This document shows, piece by piece, positions 10,474 through 20,787 of a stretch of DNA of 38,211 bases (within the stretch, counting starts at the first letter, position 1; each line of letters opens with the position of its first letter). The notes under the pieces are model-generated. The model was not told the DNA's origin. It did not search any database and was given only the letters and a program-made list of their open reading frames with translations. Origin of the DNA: Ophioceras dolichostomum (Eukaryota > Ascomycota > Sordariomycetes > Magnaporthales > Ophioceraceae). The position numbers and the translations under genes were made by a program. The DNA lies in the NCBI GenBank assembly GCA_003049485.1, contig PYST01000361.1:1-38211 (forward strand). Direction: 5' to 3'.

Positions 10474-10941
10474 ATGGCCCCGGAAAATCAAAACGAACCG
10501 GCCAACGGGCCCGAGCGCCGCGGCCTTCAACCATCCGCCACTCCTGGTACGGATACGCAGCCCTCTCGTGCGAACGATCGAGTAGGGGAGGGATATGGGC
10601 TGCGGCCATCCCTCCCGGCCCTCCCGGCCCTCTCGAGAACCGACGACCCTTCTCGTCCGGATTATTGAAAAGGAAAGGTAGGTCAACACGAAGCGTCCCA
10701 ACTACCAAGCATGTTACATACACCGTGAAAATCACAATGCTAGCCTAGTTAACGGACATGAGGAGCAGCAGCTGGAGAGCCCGAGGACACGCCGCCTCAC
10801 AAGCGCAACAAGATGACGGCGGCTGAGGAGACCTCGGCGAACAATGTGAATGAGAAGGACGTGGAGGAGACGGAGAAGGAAGAGAAGAAGAGCGAGGAGA
10901 AGGCGGTGGGCGTCACCAAGCCCCCGCCCGACAACAAATAG
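10474..10941 (+). CDS. Small two-exon hypothetical protein candidate
   Basis: The ATG at 10474 follows a long pyrimidine-rich leader and opens a polar N-terminus (MAPENQNEPANGPERRG). An in-phase final exon ends at TAG 10939-10941 and reads through a Glu/Lys-rich stretch (NVNEKDVEETEKEEKKSEEK) ending PPPDNK. The exons can be joined in phase in two ways: donor GTACGG at 10547 with acceptors at 10762-10771, or donor GTAGGG at 10582 with acceptor 10779. A TTAAC branch-like site lies near 10750. The product is about 70-85 residues, highly charged and probably disordered. The family is not recognised, and the splice choice is unresolved. Confidence 0.42.
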
Positions 10942-12010
10942 CACCCCTTCCTCCCTCCCGGCCATGGGTGCCTGGATATATTCGAAGATGGAATAGGTAC
11001 CTTTGCTTGGGCTGGGTTCGTCGGTGCTCGTACGAACTCCTCCCGATATATTAAACACCTCGTTTTTTCAGTCCTATTCCCCTGGCTCCGCCTGCCAGCT
11101 ACAGTAGAAGACATGTTGATGTGGTATTAGTAGAATCCGCCGCGCGACCTTTGAAGCTCGAAGGGAAAAGAGAAGACGCTGCTGATCTTTGTCGGTGACA
11201 AACCTGTGGGGTGTCCACCAGGGGGCAAGGGTCGAGGCAGGGGCAGGCACGCGTCAACCCACCGTTCTTGGCCCGTTTCAGTGAGATCAGCGTCCAGGGT
11301 CGGCGCGAATCGGCAAGGACAGCGGGGATAGGTTGTCTCCACGCAGCTGGTTTCAGGCCCATCTCGATTTGGCATGGGATGGTGGGCGCCAGGGGCAGAT
11401 GACACTGCTTTTTTTGTTCGAACCATATGTTTTTTTTACCTGCTGTGGAGAGCCCTGCCTGTCAACCGTAGATCACAGAAGACCAGTCGAACGGATAGGG
11501 GTGGGGTCAACCCACCATCCTCGGCCACATAATGGGGACATGGAGGATATAGTTGAAACTTTGGGAGGTGTTGGCGAAGGAGCCTCATCTTCAAAGTCCT
11601 GCGGCAATATTGCACGGCGCGAATCTGGGCCGACATGCTGGGGAGCAAATGGGAACCTGTCGAGAGAGAGAGGCAGATATGATATTTAGTCGATGTTTGG
11701 CGGCTCTCCCCGTCTGTCTGGTGATCTCTCCCTCTTTTTCTATCCTTCAGCTTTCGTAGTTTGTGTGGCTCTTTTGCTCGTTCCTTTCGTTCTCCCTTCC
11801 AAAGCAGCAAGCTTGCTTCCATTCATCCTCTTCGTGATTCTCTGACGCACATTTCACGTTCCCATTCATTCTTCGACCAGGTCGTCGCATTCTTTCTCCT
11901 TGCTTCTACGTATTCTCATCAGGATCAGCTCGCTTTCCTTTTTTTCGAGGTGCAACGCTACCATCACTTATCGCATGTCAAGGGAGGGGGAAACTTGTAC
12001 AAAAGCCACG
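10942..12010. other. Intergenic region / AA9 promoter
   Basis: No gene is seen. The 600 bases before the AA9 start contain a CreA-type GTGGGG site (11501-11506), CT-rich stretches near 11700-11960 and long pyrimidine runs typical of a fungal leader. Confidence 0.5.
11501..11506 (+). promoter_or_regulatory. Possible CreA/CRE-1 binding motif (SYGGRG)
   Basis: GTGGGG lies about 505 bp upstream of the AA9 start codon. The motif is short and expected by chance. It is noted only because AA9 genes are commonly under carbon catabolite repression. Confidence 0.2.
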
Positions 12011-13391
12011 ATGCGGACCGCCTCAACCATCATCTCAGCCCTCAGCTCCGCCGCCCTCGTGGCCGCCCACGGCTACGTGACGGCGGGCACCATCGGCGGC
12101 GCCGAGTATACCTTCTACCAGCCGTACCAGGACCCGTACACGAGCCCCGTCCCCGACAGGATCTCGCGCGAGATCCAGGGCAACGGTCCCGTCGAGGATG
12201 TCGACATCGCCGACATCCAGTGCGGCGGCTACTCGGCCGGAGGAATCGTCGGCTCTTCGCCCGCCGCCCTGCACGCCACCGCAGCGGCGGGCTCGACCGT
12301 CTCGCTGGAGTGGACCCTCTGGCCCGAGTCCCACGTTGGCCCTGTCCTGACCTACATGGCCAGGTGCCCCGATGATGGCTGCCAGGACTACATGCCTGGC
12401 TCGGATGCCGTTTGGTTCAAGGTGCAGGAAGGGGGCAGGGAGGGGACGTCTAGCACTTGGGCGGCCGTAAGTTGTTTCCGTCAACCGTGTTTGGAAAGCC
12501 CTCCTTGGGTGGGTTGGTGGAATTTTGGCCGAGGCTAACATGGCTGATCGTATGTTGTTTTCAGACCCCCCTGATGACCTCAGGCGCCACCGCCGACTAC
12601 ACCATCCCCTCGTGCCTGCAGGCCGGGTACTACCTGGTCCGCCACGAGATCATCGCCCTGCACGCCGCCTACTCCTACCCCGGCGCCCAGTTTTACCCGG
12701 GCTGCCACCAGCTAGAGGTCACCGCCGGCGGCTCCACCATCCCGTCGTCCAACCTCGTCAGCTTCCCCGGCGCGTACAAGTCGACCGACCTCGGCATCAC
12801 GTATGACTCGTACAAGGGTATGTCTTGGTGGTATACTTCTCCATTTCTTGGTTGACTGAGACTGTTCTAGTATTTTGGGAAAAGAAAAACAAGAAGGAAC
12901 GTTAATGACATGTGTCCGCTTGATAATCGATAGCCTCGGAGTATACCATCCCCGGCCCGACCCTGTTCATCTGTGAAGGCTCCAGCTCTGGCTCCGGTTC
13001 CGGTTCCGGCTCTGGTTCTGGCTCCGGTTCTGGTTCTGGTTCTGGTTCCCCTTCGTCGTCCACCCGTGCCGCCACCACTTCCGCTGCTGCCACTAGCGCC
13101 TCCGCCGCCACCTCCACCTCCGCCGCTGGTGTGGCCACAACAAGCGCCGCCTCCACCAAGACTTCATCCGCCCCTGCCACAACGCCCACCGGTGTCGACG
13201 ATGATGATGAAGACAACGGGGGGACCGGCGACGTGGAGTGCCCTGCTGATGATGCCAATGACGATGAGGAAATCGATGATGGCATAGAAGACAACGAGGA
13301 GTGCCCGGCCGAGACCACGTCGTCGGCTGCCCAGTCCGTTACTGGTGCCACCAAGGTCCGGCGGTTCCACCCGCGGGATCCGACGGCTTGA
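12011..13391 (+). CDS. AA9 lytic polysaccharide monooxygenase (GH61) with disordered C-terminal tail
   Basis: Exons 12011-12466, 12565-12817 and 12934-13391 join in phase (388 residues). Both introns have canonical signals (GTAAGT...TTCAG, GTATGT...ATAG). The secretion signal ends at Ala19, leaving His20 as the mature N-terminus (HGYV). This is the first ligand of the copper histidine brace. His108 in SHVGP is the second. Gln194 and Tyr196 in AQFYPGCHQLEV are the conserved outer-sphere Gln and axial Tyr. Cys71 and Cys169 fit the usual disulfide. The catalytic domain ends near residue 250. There is no CBM1. Instead a Gly-Ser linker, a Thr/Ala/Ser-rich region and an acidic segment with two Cys-Pro motifs (VECPADD, EECPAET) follow, ending basic (KVRRFHPRDPTA). 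The enzyme oxidatively cleaves cellulose or hemicellulose outside the cell; the substrate cannot be told from sequence. Confidence 0.95.
12979..13050 (+). repeat. Gly-Ser coding repeat (AA9 linker)
   Basis: Tandem GGCTCC/GGTTCC/GGTTCT-type codon pairs encode a run of about a dozen Ser-Gly dipeptides between the AA9 catalytic domain and the Thr/Ala/Ser-rich tail. Confidence 0.8.
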
Positions 13392-13625
13392 GCCCGGCGT
13401 CGCCTAAATACATGACTCTCACGGGGTTGGTCAGTGGGCGGGAAATCAGCGAGGGTCCCGGCCAGCCTCCATTTGTCGACAGAGGGGAAAGAGAGGAGAG
13501 GTTGTAATAATATGTGGTAATCTTCTTTGTGCATACTGGCTTTTGTGTATACCTTGGTCCCTCGATATATACCGATGTATTTTGTGTTGTCGTGCGCTTG
13601 TGTTTGGTAATGATTTCCGGCGCCA

Positions 13626-14188
13626 TCATTTTGACCCCTCCTCCTTCTTGATCTTGAGACGTTTCGCGCCCAGTTCAGCCTCCGATCCAGTCGTGGACGC
13701 GCTAGGGGCTCGGCCTCTTTTTCTGGGGGAAACTATCGGCGGTGGCTCTTCTCGAATATAGGAGCACCAATTCGACTTCCTGCTAGCTCTGCCCGTGTAG
13801 ACACAATTCGAATATGCTTCTTTGTCTACCGGGGACTCGCCTTCGTCGGTGGCCATGCACTCGCCGAATACCTTGTATAGTAGGCGGGTCCGTTTACACC
13901 AAGCGCAGGGTTCACGTCCTTGGGCCATGCAGCTGAAGAAATGGGCGAAACAGCACGTTCTCGCCAGGGATATATGCTAGTGATATTGGGCTTTCTCGGA
14001 TGAGTGAAGAGGCGTTTGACTCTCCTTCTCCTCGCAAGCGCCTCCTTGATTGAACTGGTGGCATTTTCTTGAAGCTCCTTGATGACGAATGCGGTGCGCT
14101 CGCGGTCGCTGATACAAGCTCCCCATGTCTCTGGTGGAGAGGGCAGTGGCTGACTTCCGTACCGCAGGACCTTGTTGGCGCCCGACAT
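13626..14188 (-). CDS. DUF3716-type cysteine-cluster protein
   Basis: The confident part is the last exon, about 13932 down to the stop at 13626. It encodes EPCAWCKRTRLLYKVFGEC, then SNCVYTGR and NWCSY, the CxxC...C...CxxC-like arrangement of the fungal DUF3716 family. A basic tail follows (SPRKRGRAPS, AKRLKIKKEE) that resembles a nuclear localisation signal. Upstream, the ATG at 14188 opens an in-frame segment with SIKEALARRRRVKRL, plausibly the first exon. A good acceptor (TTTCTTCAG) lies just before 13932, but I could not find a strong donor in the right phase, so the 5' structure is uncertain and the gene may be shorter or broken. The function of the family is unknown; zinc binding is likely from the Cys pattern. 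Confidence 0.55.
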
Positions 14189-14230
14189 TGGATGCTGGGG
14201 GGTGACGGGAATGATCAGAGCGGCGAGCAA

Positions 14231-14826
14231 GGAAAGTAGGGGTGGTCTCCGAGTGTAGAATATACCAACTGATCTTTGTTGTCCGGTAATGCTGTGTTCA
14301 GGGAATCTTCCAGTAGAATGCGTGTACGCGTGAAGCGATGGCTGCTATCGGTCAGTCTCGCAGAGAGTCGAGCCATTGTGCGCAGGGGCGTCTCGTCCCG
14401 AGCCGGTGTGCTTTTAGGGAAGGCGAGTCCTATTTAGAGAGCATAGGTGCGTCCCATTGGAGTCATAGAAGCCCGTAAGGTTTGAAGGGTAGGAAGGTCT
14501 CAGAGTGCATGCCTGAATAACGGGGTGTTTGAACATCCCGGTAAGGCACCACGAGCGTCAACATAACATTTTCAACCCGTTGCTCACCGTGGAAGGTTTC
14601 TTGCGAATATAAGCCATCATAGGGACGATTATACGTCGAAAAGCCCGAGGCGACCTAAGCGTAGCATTTCCTCGGAGGGATGCCGCACAGAAACGCCGGA
14701 CAAAGGAGACGTGAAGTGCGAGAGGGGAATCCTAAAACCTTGAATCCATGGGCGGCTTCTCGGTTGACATCCAGATCAAACCAGCAAGCCTACCAGGTAT
14801 GAGATGTTTCCTGAAAGCAGAAAGGC
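14231..14826. other. Intergenic region
   Basis: No gene is supported here. It presumably holds promoter sequence of the DUF3716 gene and the 3' flank of the next minus-strand candidate. Confidence 0.5.
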
Positions 14827-15445
14827 CTAACTCTTCCTGAACCACGTCTTCGCCTCCAGGCGCATACCCTCCGCCTCCTTCGGCTTGTCCTCGTCGTCCG
14901 CTCTGCCGCTGCTGCCGCCGGGAGAGCTCTGATTCTGAAGAGCAGAGACTCTAGGAGGGCAAACAGACACCCTTGTTCCTTGACTGGGGGAAGGCACTAC
15001 TGGTTCCACCACCGTCTCCCCTTGCAGGAAGCGCCTCTGTGACTCTGTCGAGATCACAGGGTTCCACAGCAAGCAACAATTACCCGGCCACGCCCAAAGA
15101 CCCTTCAAGTTCCCAGCTGTCCACGCTTACGTAGGTGGTACACTGATGGTTGGCCTGCCATGGGACAGGAAAGCAAGGTGAAGAAAGCAAGGCGAGTAAA
15201 GACATATGTGGTGACGGCAAGCGCCATGCGTAGCAGCTTCGACTTGCCTTGGTCGACACAGCCCCAATCCCGGTCACGGCGCAGGCAAATGTTCCGAGCA
15301 TGGACTAGATACGCCTCGGCGGCTCTAAAATTGTCTTCCCATCTCTTCTTTTCCGTCACGCTTAAATAGATGGCGGCCTGACTCGGATTTTCAACCTTGC
15401 TACAACCAGCATCATCATCATCGGGGGACGCGGAAATGTCGTAGG
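14827..15445 (-). CDS. Unrecognised spliced gene candidate (5' end missing)
   Basis: Two open segments join cleanly. An upstream exon (from at most 15445 to 15131) encodes DDDDAGCSKVENPSQ, then RWEDNFRAAEAYLVHARN and LLRMALAVTTYVFTRLAFF. Donor GTAAGC (15130) and acceptor CGACAG (15045) define an 86-nt intron in matching phase. The last exon (15044-14827) encodes SQRRFLQGETVVEP and ends KTWFRKS. A weakly hydrophobic segment (ALAVTTYVFTRLAFFTLLSC) could be a membrane helix. No ATG is in frame at the 5' end, so either another exon lies upstream or translation begins at an internal Met (MALAVTT). No family is recognised. Confidence 0.38.
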
Positions 15446-15811
15446 GGGCAACTTACTCCGCAAGCTAGGCCTGGTCAGGCTACTGAACCACCACACTAGC
15501 GTGATCACAAAGAGCCTGACCTTTGCAGATTTCACAGCGGCCAAAATCGCCGAACTGAAATCTCGCCGTACGGCGTCGCCCAACCAGTGCGGTCGACAGA
15601 CGTCGAGTTTGGGATCCGAAATAGGGGGTCGCGCACCTCCGGCACCGGAGGGCAACGGCGGGGCAGAACCAGACCCCAGCTCCCCCCACTCTGCCGATTT
15701 ACGTGGGGGAAACTGCATGCCAGCCACTTCAAACCGTCGGCGAGTTCCGTCCCAGGTGATTGATATCCTCAAGGATTACGGCTCGGTGACTGCTTTTACT
15801 GTACACGCGAA
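15446..15811. other. Promoter/leader region of the reductase gene
   Basis: Frames overlap on both strands here and neither is convincing. The segment lies between the divergent gene candidates at 14827-15445 (-) and 15812-17181 (+), so it may be a shared promoter. Confidence 0.4.
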
Positions 15812-17181
15812 ATGGAGGACCCACCGATTGATGTGATGCTCTACGGCCTGGGGGCGTGAGTGTCCCCTGATTCCGCTTCCCTGACTCAGTTTGGACCAGT
15901 GATGATAACGACGTGGCCTCCCCCTCATCTCCTCAATTCCAGCATTGGCTCCTTCTACGCATTCATCCTCTCCCGCGCCCCCAACGTGCGCCTAACTGTC
16001 GTGGCCCGCTCAAATTACGACGCCGTCAAGGCGAACGGCCTGTCGATCGACAGCCAGAATCACGGGAAGCACCACGTCGTGCCCTACAAAGGTGGGTTCA
16101 TCAAGCCCCGACCGGCTGACGCCAAACGCGGTCTTGGTGCGGGGATGAGGGAACGCAGCAAACCAAACATCGGGGAGGGGCAACTGGGGAAAGTATCAGA
16201 TCGGAAAGAAATAAACTGACCGAGTGACGGAAGCATGAAAAAAAACAGTGCTTAAAACGCCAGCAGAGGCAGAAGCCAAGTTCGACTACGTCGTGTGCGC
16301 GAACAAGGCCATCGCGCAAGATGCCGTTCCTGCACAGATCGCGCCCGCAGTGGACGAGAAGCGGGCGACAATCGTGATTATCCAGAACGGGGTCGGCAAC
16401 GAGGAGCCGTTCCGGAACGCGTTTCCCGCGACGACAATCCTGTCCTGCGTGGTACGCTTGCAAACCAGCCGTCCCTTCTTCCCTTACTCTTTCCACGTTT
16501 CCTTTTCCTTCTCTCTCTCTCTCCCTCGCGTGGGTTTTTCCCCGGCCTGATGGCTTGTTCTGACAAGTAGTTGTTTTCCCCCTCTTTTTCGCTCTACAGA
16601 CATGGGTCGGCGCTCTTCAGTCCTCGCCGGGAATCATCACGCACATCAAATCGGAAGACATGCAAATCGGGCTGTTCCCCAACCCATCTGCGTCCCAGGA
16701 GCAAGAACAATCCCGCCTCAACGCGTTCGCGGCCATGCTCACAGCCGGCAAGACGATCTTCCAGGTGGTGCCCGACATCCAGATCCAGCGCTGGGAGAAG
16801 GTCGTGTGGAACGTGGCGTGGAACTCGCTCACTATGCTGACCTTCCTCGACACGCACTCCTGGCTCTCATCCTCGCCCTCCGCGACGCCCATGACGCGCC
16901 GGCTCATGACCGAGACGATCGACGTGGCGCGGAAACTGGGTGTGCCGTTGGAGCACTCATTGGTCGACAGGCTGATGGACAAGATCCTGTCGCTGCCACC
17001 AATCTATAGTTCTATGTACCAGGACGCCAAGAACGGGCGAGCGATGGAGGTCGAGATCATCCTAGGGTACCCCGTTAGGAAGGGGAGGGAGTTAGGCATG
17101 GACATCCCGACGCTGGAGACGATCTATACGGTGGTTACGGCGGTGAATGTTAGGCTGATAAAGGCGGCGGGGCAGTTGTGA
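15812..17181 (+). CDS. Ketopantoate reductase (ApbA/PanE) family protein
   Basis: Exons 15812-15855, 15943-16091, 16249-16451 and 16600-17181 join in phase to give 325 residues. All donors and acceptors are canonical (for example GTGAGT, GTGGGT, GTACGC). The Rossmann motif G12-L-G14-A-I-G17 (LYGLGAIGS) is completed only after splicing of intron 1. Other family marks are ANKA, IIQNGVGNEEPFR (the conserved NG-x-G), RWEKVVWNVAWNSLTML (the Lys and Asn pair of the active-site helix) and NGRAMEVEIILG (the conserved Glu near the C-terminus). The family reduces 2-dehydropantoate to pantoate with NADPH in pantothenate synthesis, but many fungal paralogues have other or unknown 2-oxoacid substrates, so the substrate here is inferred only. 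The neighbouring transporter, aldo-keto reductase and regulator suggest a catabolic rather than housekeeping setting. Confidence 0.9.
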
Positions 17182-18566
17182 GGTTGACAGGCATATGGGC
17201 TGGCTTGGCTGGCTGACCACCTGGTGGTCGGAGGCTTGTGGGAACGGAAGTCGAGCGACTTGAGTTGGCGGCAGGTCGCTAGAGGTCGGAGGCACGTAGA
17301 GCGGCGAAGCGAGTGTCCAGACTCCGGTAGCATCAGGCGCCGAAGCCCATAAACTGGAGCTCGAAGTGCTTCTTCCCTGAGGATGAGCCAGCCTAAAGAT
17401 AGCAAACCCTCTCGAAAATGACCTCCCGTTGCATGTTTTCTTCACCATATGAGCAATCGTTTCGAGTTCTGATGCATGCATCCATCCGTTCCCGAAAGGA
17501 GAGCTGAGCCACCTACTTACTAGCTCGGCTGGGAAGCCTAGCGGGTACCAGTAGGGCTGTTGGGTGGTTGGTTGGCTGTTATTTGTCGGGACTTAGCAAT
17601 CGTGGGCGATAGGCTGAGGCCACGGGGCAAGCGAGGACGTAGGCAGGAGTAGGGTGTGGTGCCCACCACGGGCAAAAGGAGATAGGTCGGGGGATATCGA
17701 TTGCTAACGGATAGGATAAACAGGGCTGCCCCATCCTTTCTCCGCGTTGATCGGTGCTCTAGCGATGACGGCTTCAGTGAGTGAGCAACCAACTCTCTTC
17801 CTTTTCGCACGAAAGCATCCCCTCCCCCTGAACTGCACACCTAAGTCCTCTCCACAGATCTTGAGTAGAAATTGCAGGGAGGCACGAAAGGGAGAGGAGC
17901 ATCCCCTGTCTTCCCGGCTTGCCTCGAATCTTGGATAGTGGTGGGTGAAGTTACTCGACGTGGTATAAAGGGGATCCGGGGGAACGAGCTCGTGACCGAC
18001 CCAGAACGCTGCCCCCTTCTAGGCCTGCGACATTTGCTTTGCAAGGCGTTGACGCCAGGTCCATGCCCCTTGCTCGCCAACCATCCCATTTAGCTTTTGT
18101 TCGAAGGGCACTGATGTTTATGCGGTGTCAACTGAATAGGGGAAGCTCCCTCTTTCACTGGTGTGTTGAACTTGTGGACCCCTTCCCTGAATACAGATGT
18201 GGTCTAAGGATACGTTCTGACAACTCTCGTTGTGAGAAACTGTGCTTGGCATGGCGACACCTCTGTCCCCCACATTGTGTGCGTAATAACTAGGTACTCT
18301 CATCACATGTTGAAAAGGGGTGAGCATCCGCTCGACTTTCCTAGTGTTTTGGGAGATCATCACCACGAAAACTCCAACTTCGCCAGGGCAAGAGCACCCC
18401 CTTTCTCTATTCCCACTCACCGCACTCACATAACTCCCAACCATTAGATCCCGGAACGCACTAATATATCATTTCCGACCGCTCCCAGGTTCCCCTATGG
18501 CCTTGGTATCGGCAACACGGCGTCGGCCCTGGCCCACAATAGGTGCAAGCTATACAAGTTCTCTAC
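17182..18566. other. Intergenic region
   Basis: No gene is supported. It contains a TATAAAGGGG at about 17963 and may include the lost 5' part of the transporter pseudogene, because the first membrane segments of that gene are not found intact. Residues like YGLGIGNTASALA near 18490 hint at a remnant. Confidence 0.45.
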
Positions 18567-20063
18567 ATGTTCGGCCCCAGTCTGAAGAACTTGGCCATCT
18601 AGGGCGGTACTATGTCGGGCTACTATGCCGGTAGCGCTATCAGGTCCACGGCGTCGGGTTGGACCACAGACGCCTGCTCCCATCGGTGGTCCCTCCTGGT
18701 CGCCGCATCCGTCTCCGTCGCGGGCTCCATGAATCAGGCGGCTGCCCAGAACCCGGCCATAATGATAGTCAGCCGCGGCCTCTCGGGCTTCCCGACCGGC
18801 ATGGTGGGCCCCGTCGTCCGTGCACCTGTCTAAGCTGAGCCCGCCCGAGAGCAGGGCGTTCCCCGTCGGGCTGAAGGGTCTGATGAACTCGCCGGGGTTC
18901 TTCGCCTGGGGCTGGATCGGGTACGCGGGCTCGTTTGAAGTGGGAGACATTCAGTGGCGAGTCTTTCTGGGCATGGAGGCTCCCCCAGCGGCGCTGCTCG
19001 TGATCTTGAGGTTCTTCCTTCCGCATTCCCCTCTACGGCGGGAGTTTCCTTTTCTTCCACTCATCCCAGCCCGGAGCCCACCCCACCAGCCGAAGCACCC
19101 ATCAACGAGGAAACATAAGCCTACGACAAAATAGAACTGCCATTCTCTCCGCTTCCCACATCCAGTCATGCAGAAAGACCGCTTCGAAGACGCCAAGAAA
19201 GCCACGCACTCCCTGCACGAGCACCACGGACAAGAATTCATCGAGAGCGAGTACACGCAAATGCACTCGCAACTCCTGATCGAGACGAAGCCCAAGGACT
19301 CGGCTCAATGGGGAGTGCTCTTCACGCGCCGCTCCCTACGCCGCATGTTGCTAGCCTGCCTGATCGTCGATATGACCAAGCTCTCGGGCTCCAACGTGAT
19401 CCAGACCTACCAGTCGATTAAGTACGACGTGCTTGGCTACGAGTGGCAGGAGGTGCTGCTCATCGCGGCGCTGTACGGCTTCATAGCGCATATCTCGCTG
19501 GCTAGCTTCTCCACCATCTCGGATAACTGCGCGCGCCAACCGACCGCCATCCCTGGGCGAGGCGGCCCCGAGAGCGGCGCTGGTCCCGGCCACGAGTTTG
19601 TCCCGTGTATACCCAAACGGAAAGAGCCTAGACGGCAGCCCGCCGCGGTGGCGTTTAATATTTCAATATTCAACTACTGGCTTGTTCCTCTTTAACAGCG
19701 TCGTGTGGGTCCTCGTGGCCGAGATTTTCCCCCTCGACCTGCGCGGCATGGGCGTCGGGTTCGCCCGTCTTCTCGCAGGCTATCACAGCCACCTAGCTCA
19801 ACCAAGTGTCGAGTGTCGCTTTTACAGAAATCACGTAGAAGTTCTAGTTCGTGTTCATCGCCTGCAACATGTTAGCGGGCACTATCGACTACTACTTCTT
19901 CCTACCACTGACAAGCCAGCTGAGTCTCGAGGAGATCGCAGCCAGGTTTCGGGACAAGGTCGCAGACCCCATCGAGAAGAACCTGCGGGTACAGGAGAGG
20001 GCAGATATCGAAGGGCAGGGACAGGGACAAGCGGCTGAGTCGTCGGCGGATGGGTTCGAATAA
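18567..20063 (+). pseudogene. MFS sugar transporter pseudogene
   Basis: Ordered fragments of a fungal sugar-porter (MFS) transporter are spread over three frames. They are FGPSLKNLAI-stop-GGT, YYAGS...HRWSLLVAA, IMIVSRGLSGFPTGM, SPPESRAFPVGLKGLM, WIGYAGSFEVGDIQWRVFLG, DRFEDAKKATHSLHE, RRMLLACLIVDMTKLSGSNV, FNSVVWVLVAEIFPLDLRG and a C-terminus with DYYFFLP and LSLEEIAARF. Lesions include TAG codons at 18600, 19794, 19836 and 19845 and frame changes near 18820, 19600 and 19765. An intron or indel lies at 19040-19165. The N-terminal membrane segments are missing. At least two TAGs replace expected Trp (TGG) or Gln (CAG), as C-to-T or G-to-A change such as RIP would cause. The live gene would import a sugar across the plasma membrane. 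Confidence 0.88.
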
Positions 20064-20787
20064 AGGGGACGAGATGCAGCAGGTTGAGCACGCCAGAGAC
20101 CCAAGGAGCCAGGTTTGAAGATCGAATCCCCTCGCAAGGCTCTTCAGTGGGGAGTAATTGGGACCATGGGGGTCACGGCCAAAGACATGGAAAGCTAGCT
20201 TGGGGGTGCGCAGTACCTAATAAAGCCGCTGGAACGCTAACGTTACGCATCGCAACAGAGCAACTCCAGCTGCCGCGACACCGAAAGACTTCGAAAAATT
20301 AACAGCGGGCAGAAATACACGGGGAACAACAAGACCGCAATGCCAATCTAACCAATCTAAACAACGACCGTAGGTGCATGCTCTCAGGGTAGTTGGGAGA
20401 CATCGATATGGAATCTCACAGGGGCGTGCCACCTGAGCTGACAGAAATGTATCCTTCAATGGTCGACTGACCAAGTGAAGCATTACAGCCACGTGAAGCT
20501 CCCGGTACCCCGTCGACCGTGGCTGCCTTCCACAGTGCTGGTTGCCAGGGTGGATGCATTCACACCCACGCCTGCTCGCCTCGCCGATCTCGTCACCCGG
20601 GTGGCTTCACGTCAACTTGCTCCTTCCTCAGTCAGCGAACAGGAGACCCTACCTATACTTCACGCTCTCAACTTCCTCCTCCGCCCACATTCAAAACTCA
20701 CAATCAGGCTCTGCTTTCCGTCTGACTTACCAACCGTCTCCGACGCAGTCACCACCACGCCCTCCTGCCTACCACCTCTCGTTCACG
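20064..20787. other. Intergenic region / promoter
   Basis: No gene is seen. An open frame continues upstream of 20788 to 20542 in frame with the next gene, but its residues are low in family-like content. CT-rich leader sequence is visible at 20640-20780. Confidence 0.5.

Noticed and set aside
10093..10701. Minus-strand frame of 202 codons
   Set aside because: It is largely antisense to the leader and first exon of the plus-strand candidate at 10474 and has no family features.
15362..15772. Minus-strand frame of 136 codons in the reductase promoter
   Set aside because: It begins at TTG, includes a four-Met run from a CAT repeat, and overlaps the better-supported exon of the 14827-15445 candidate in another frame.
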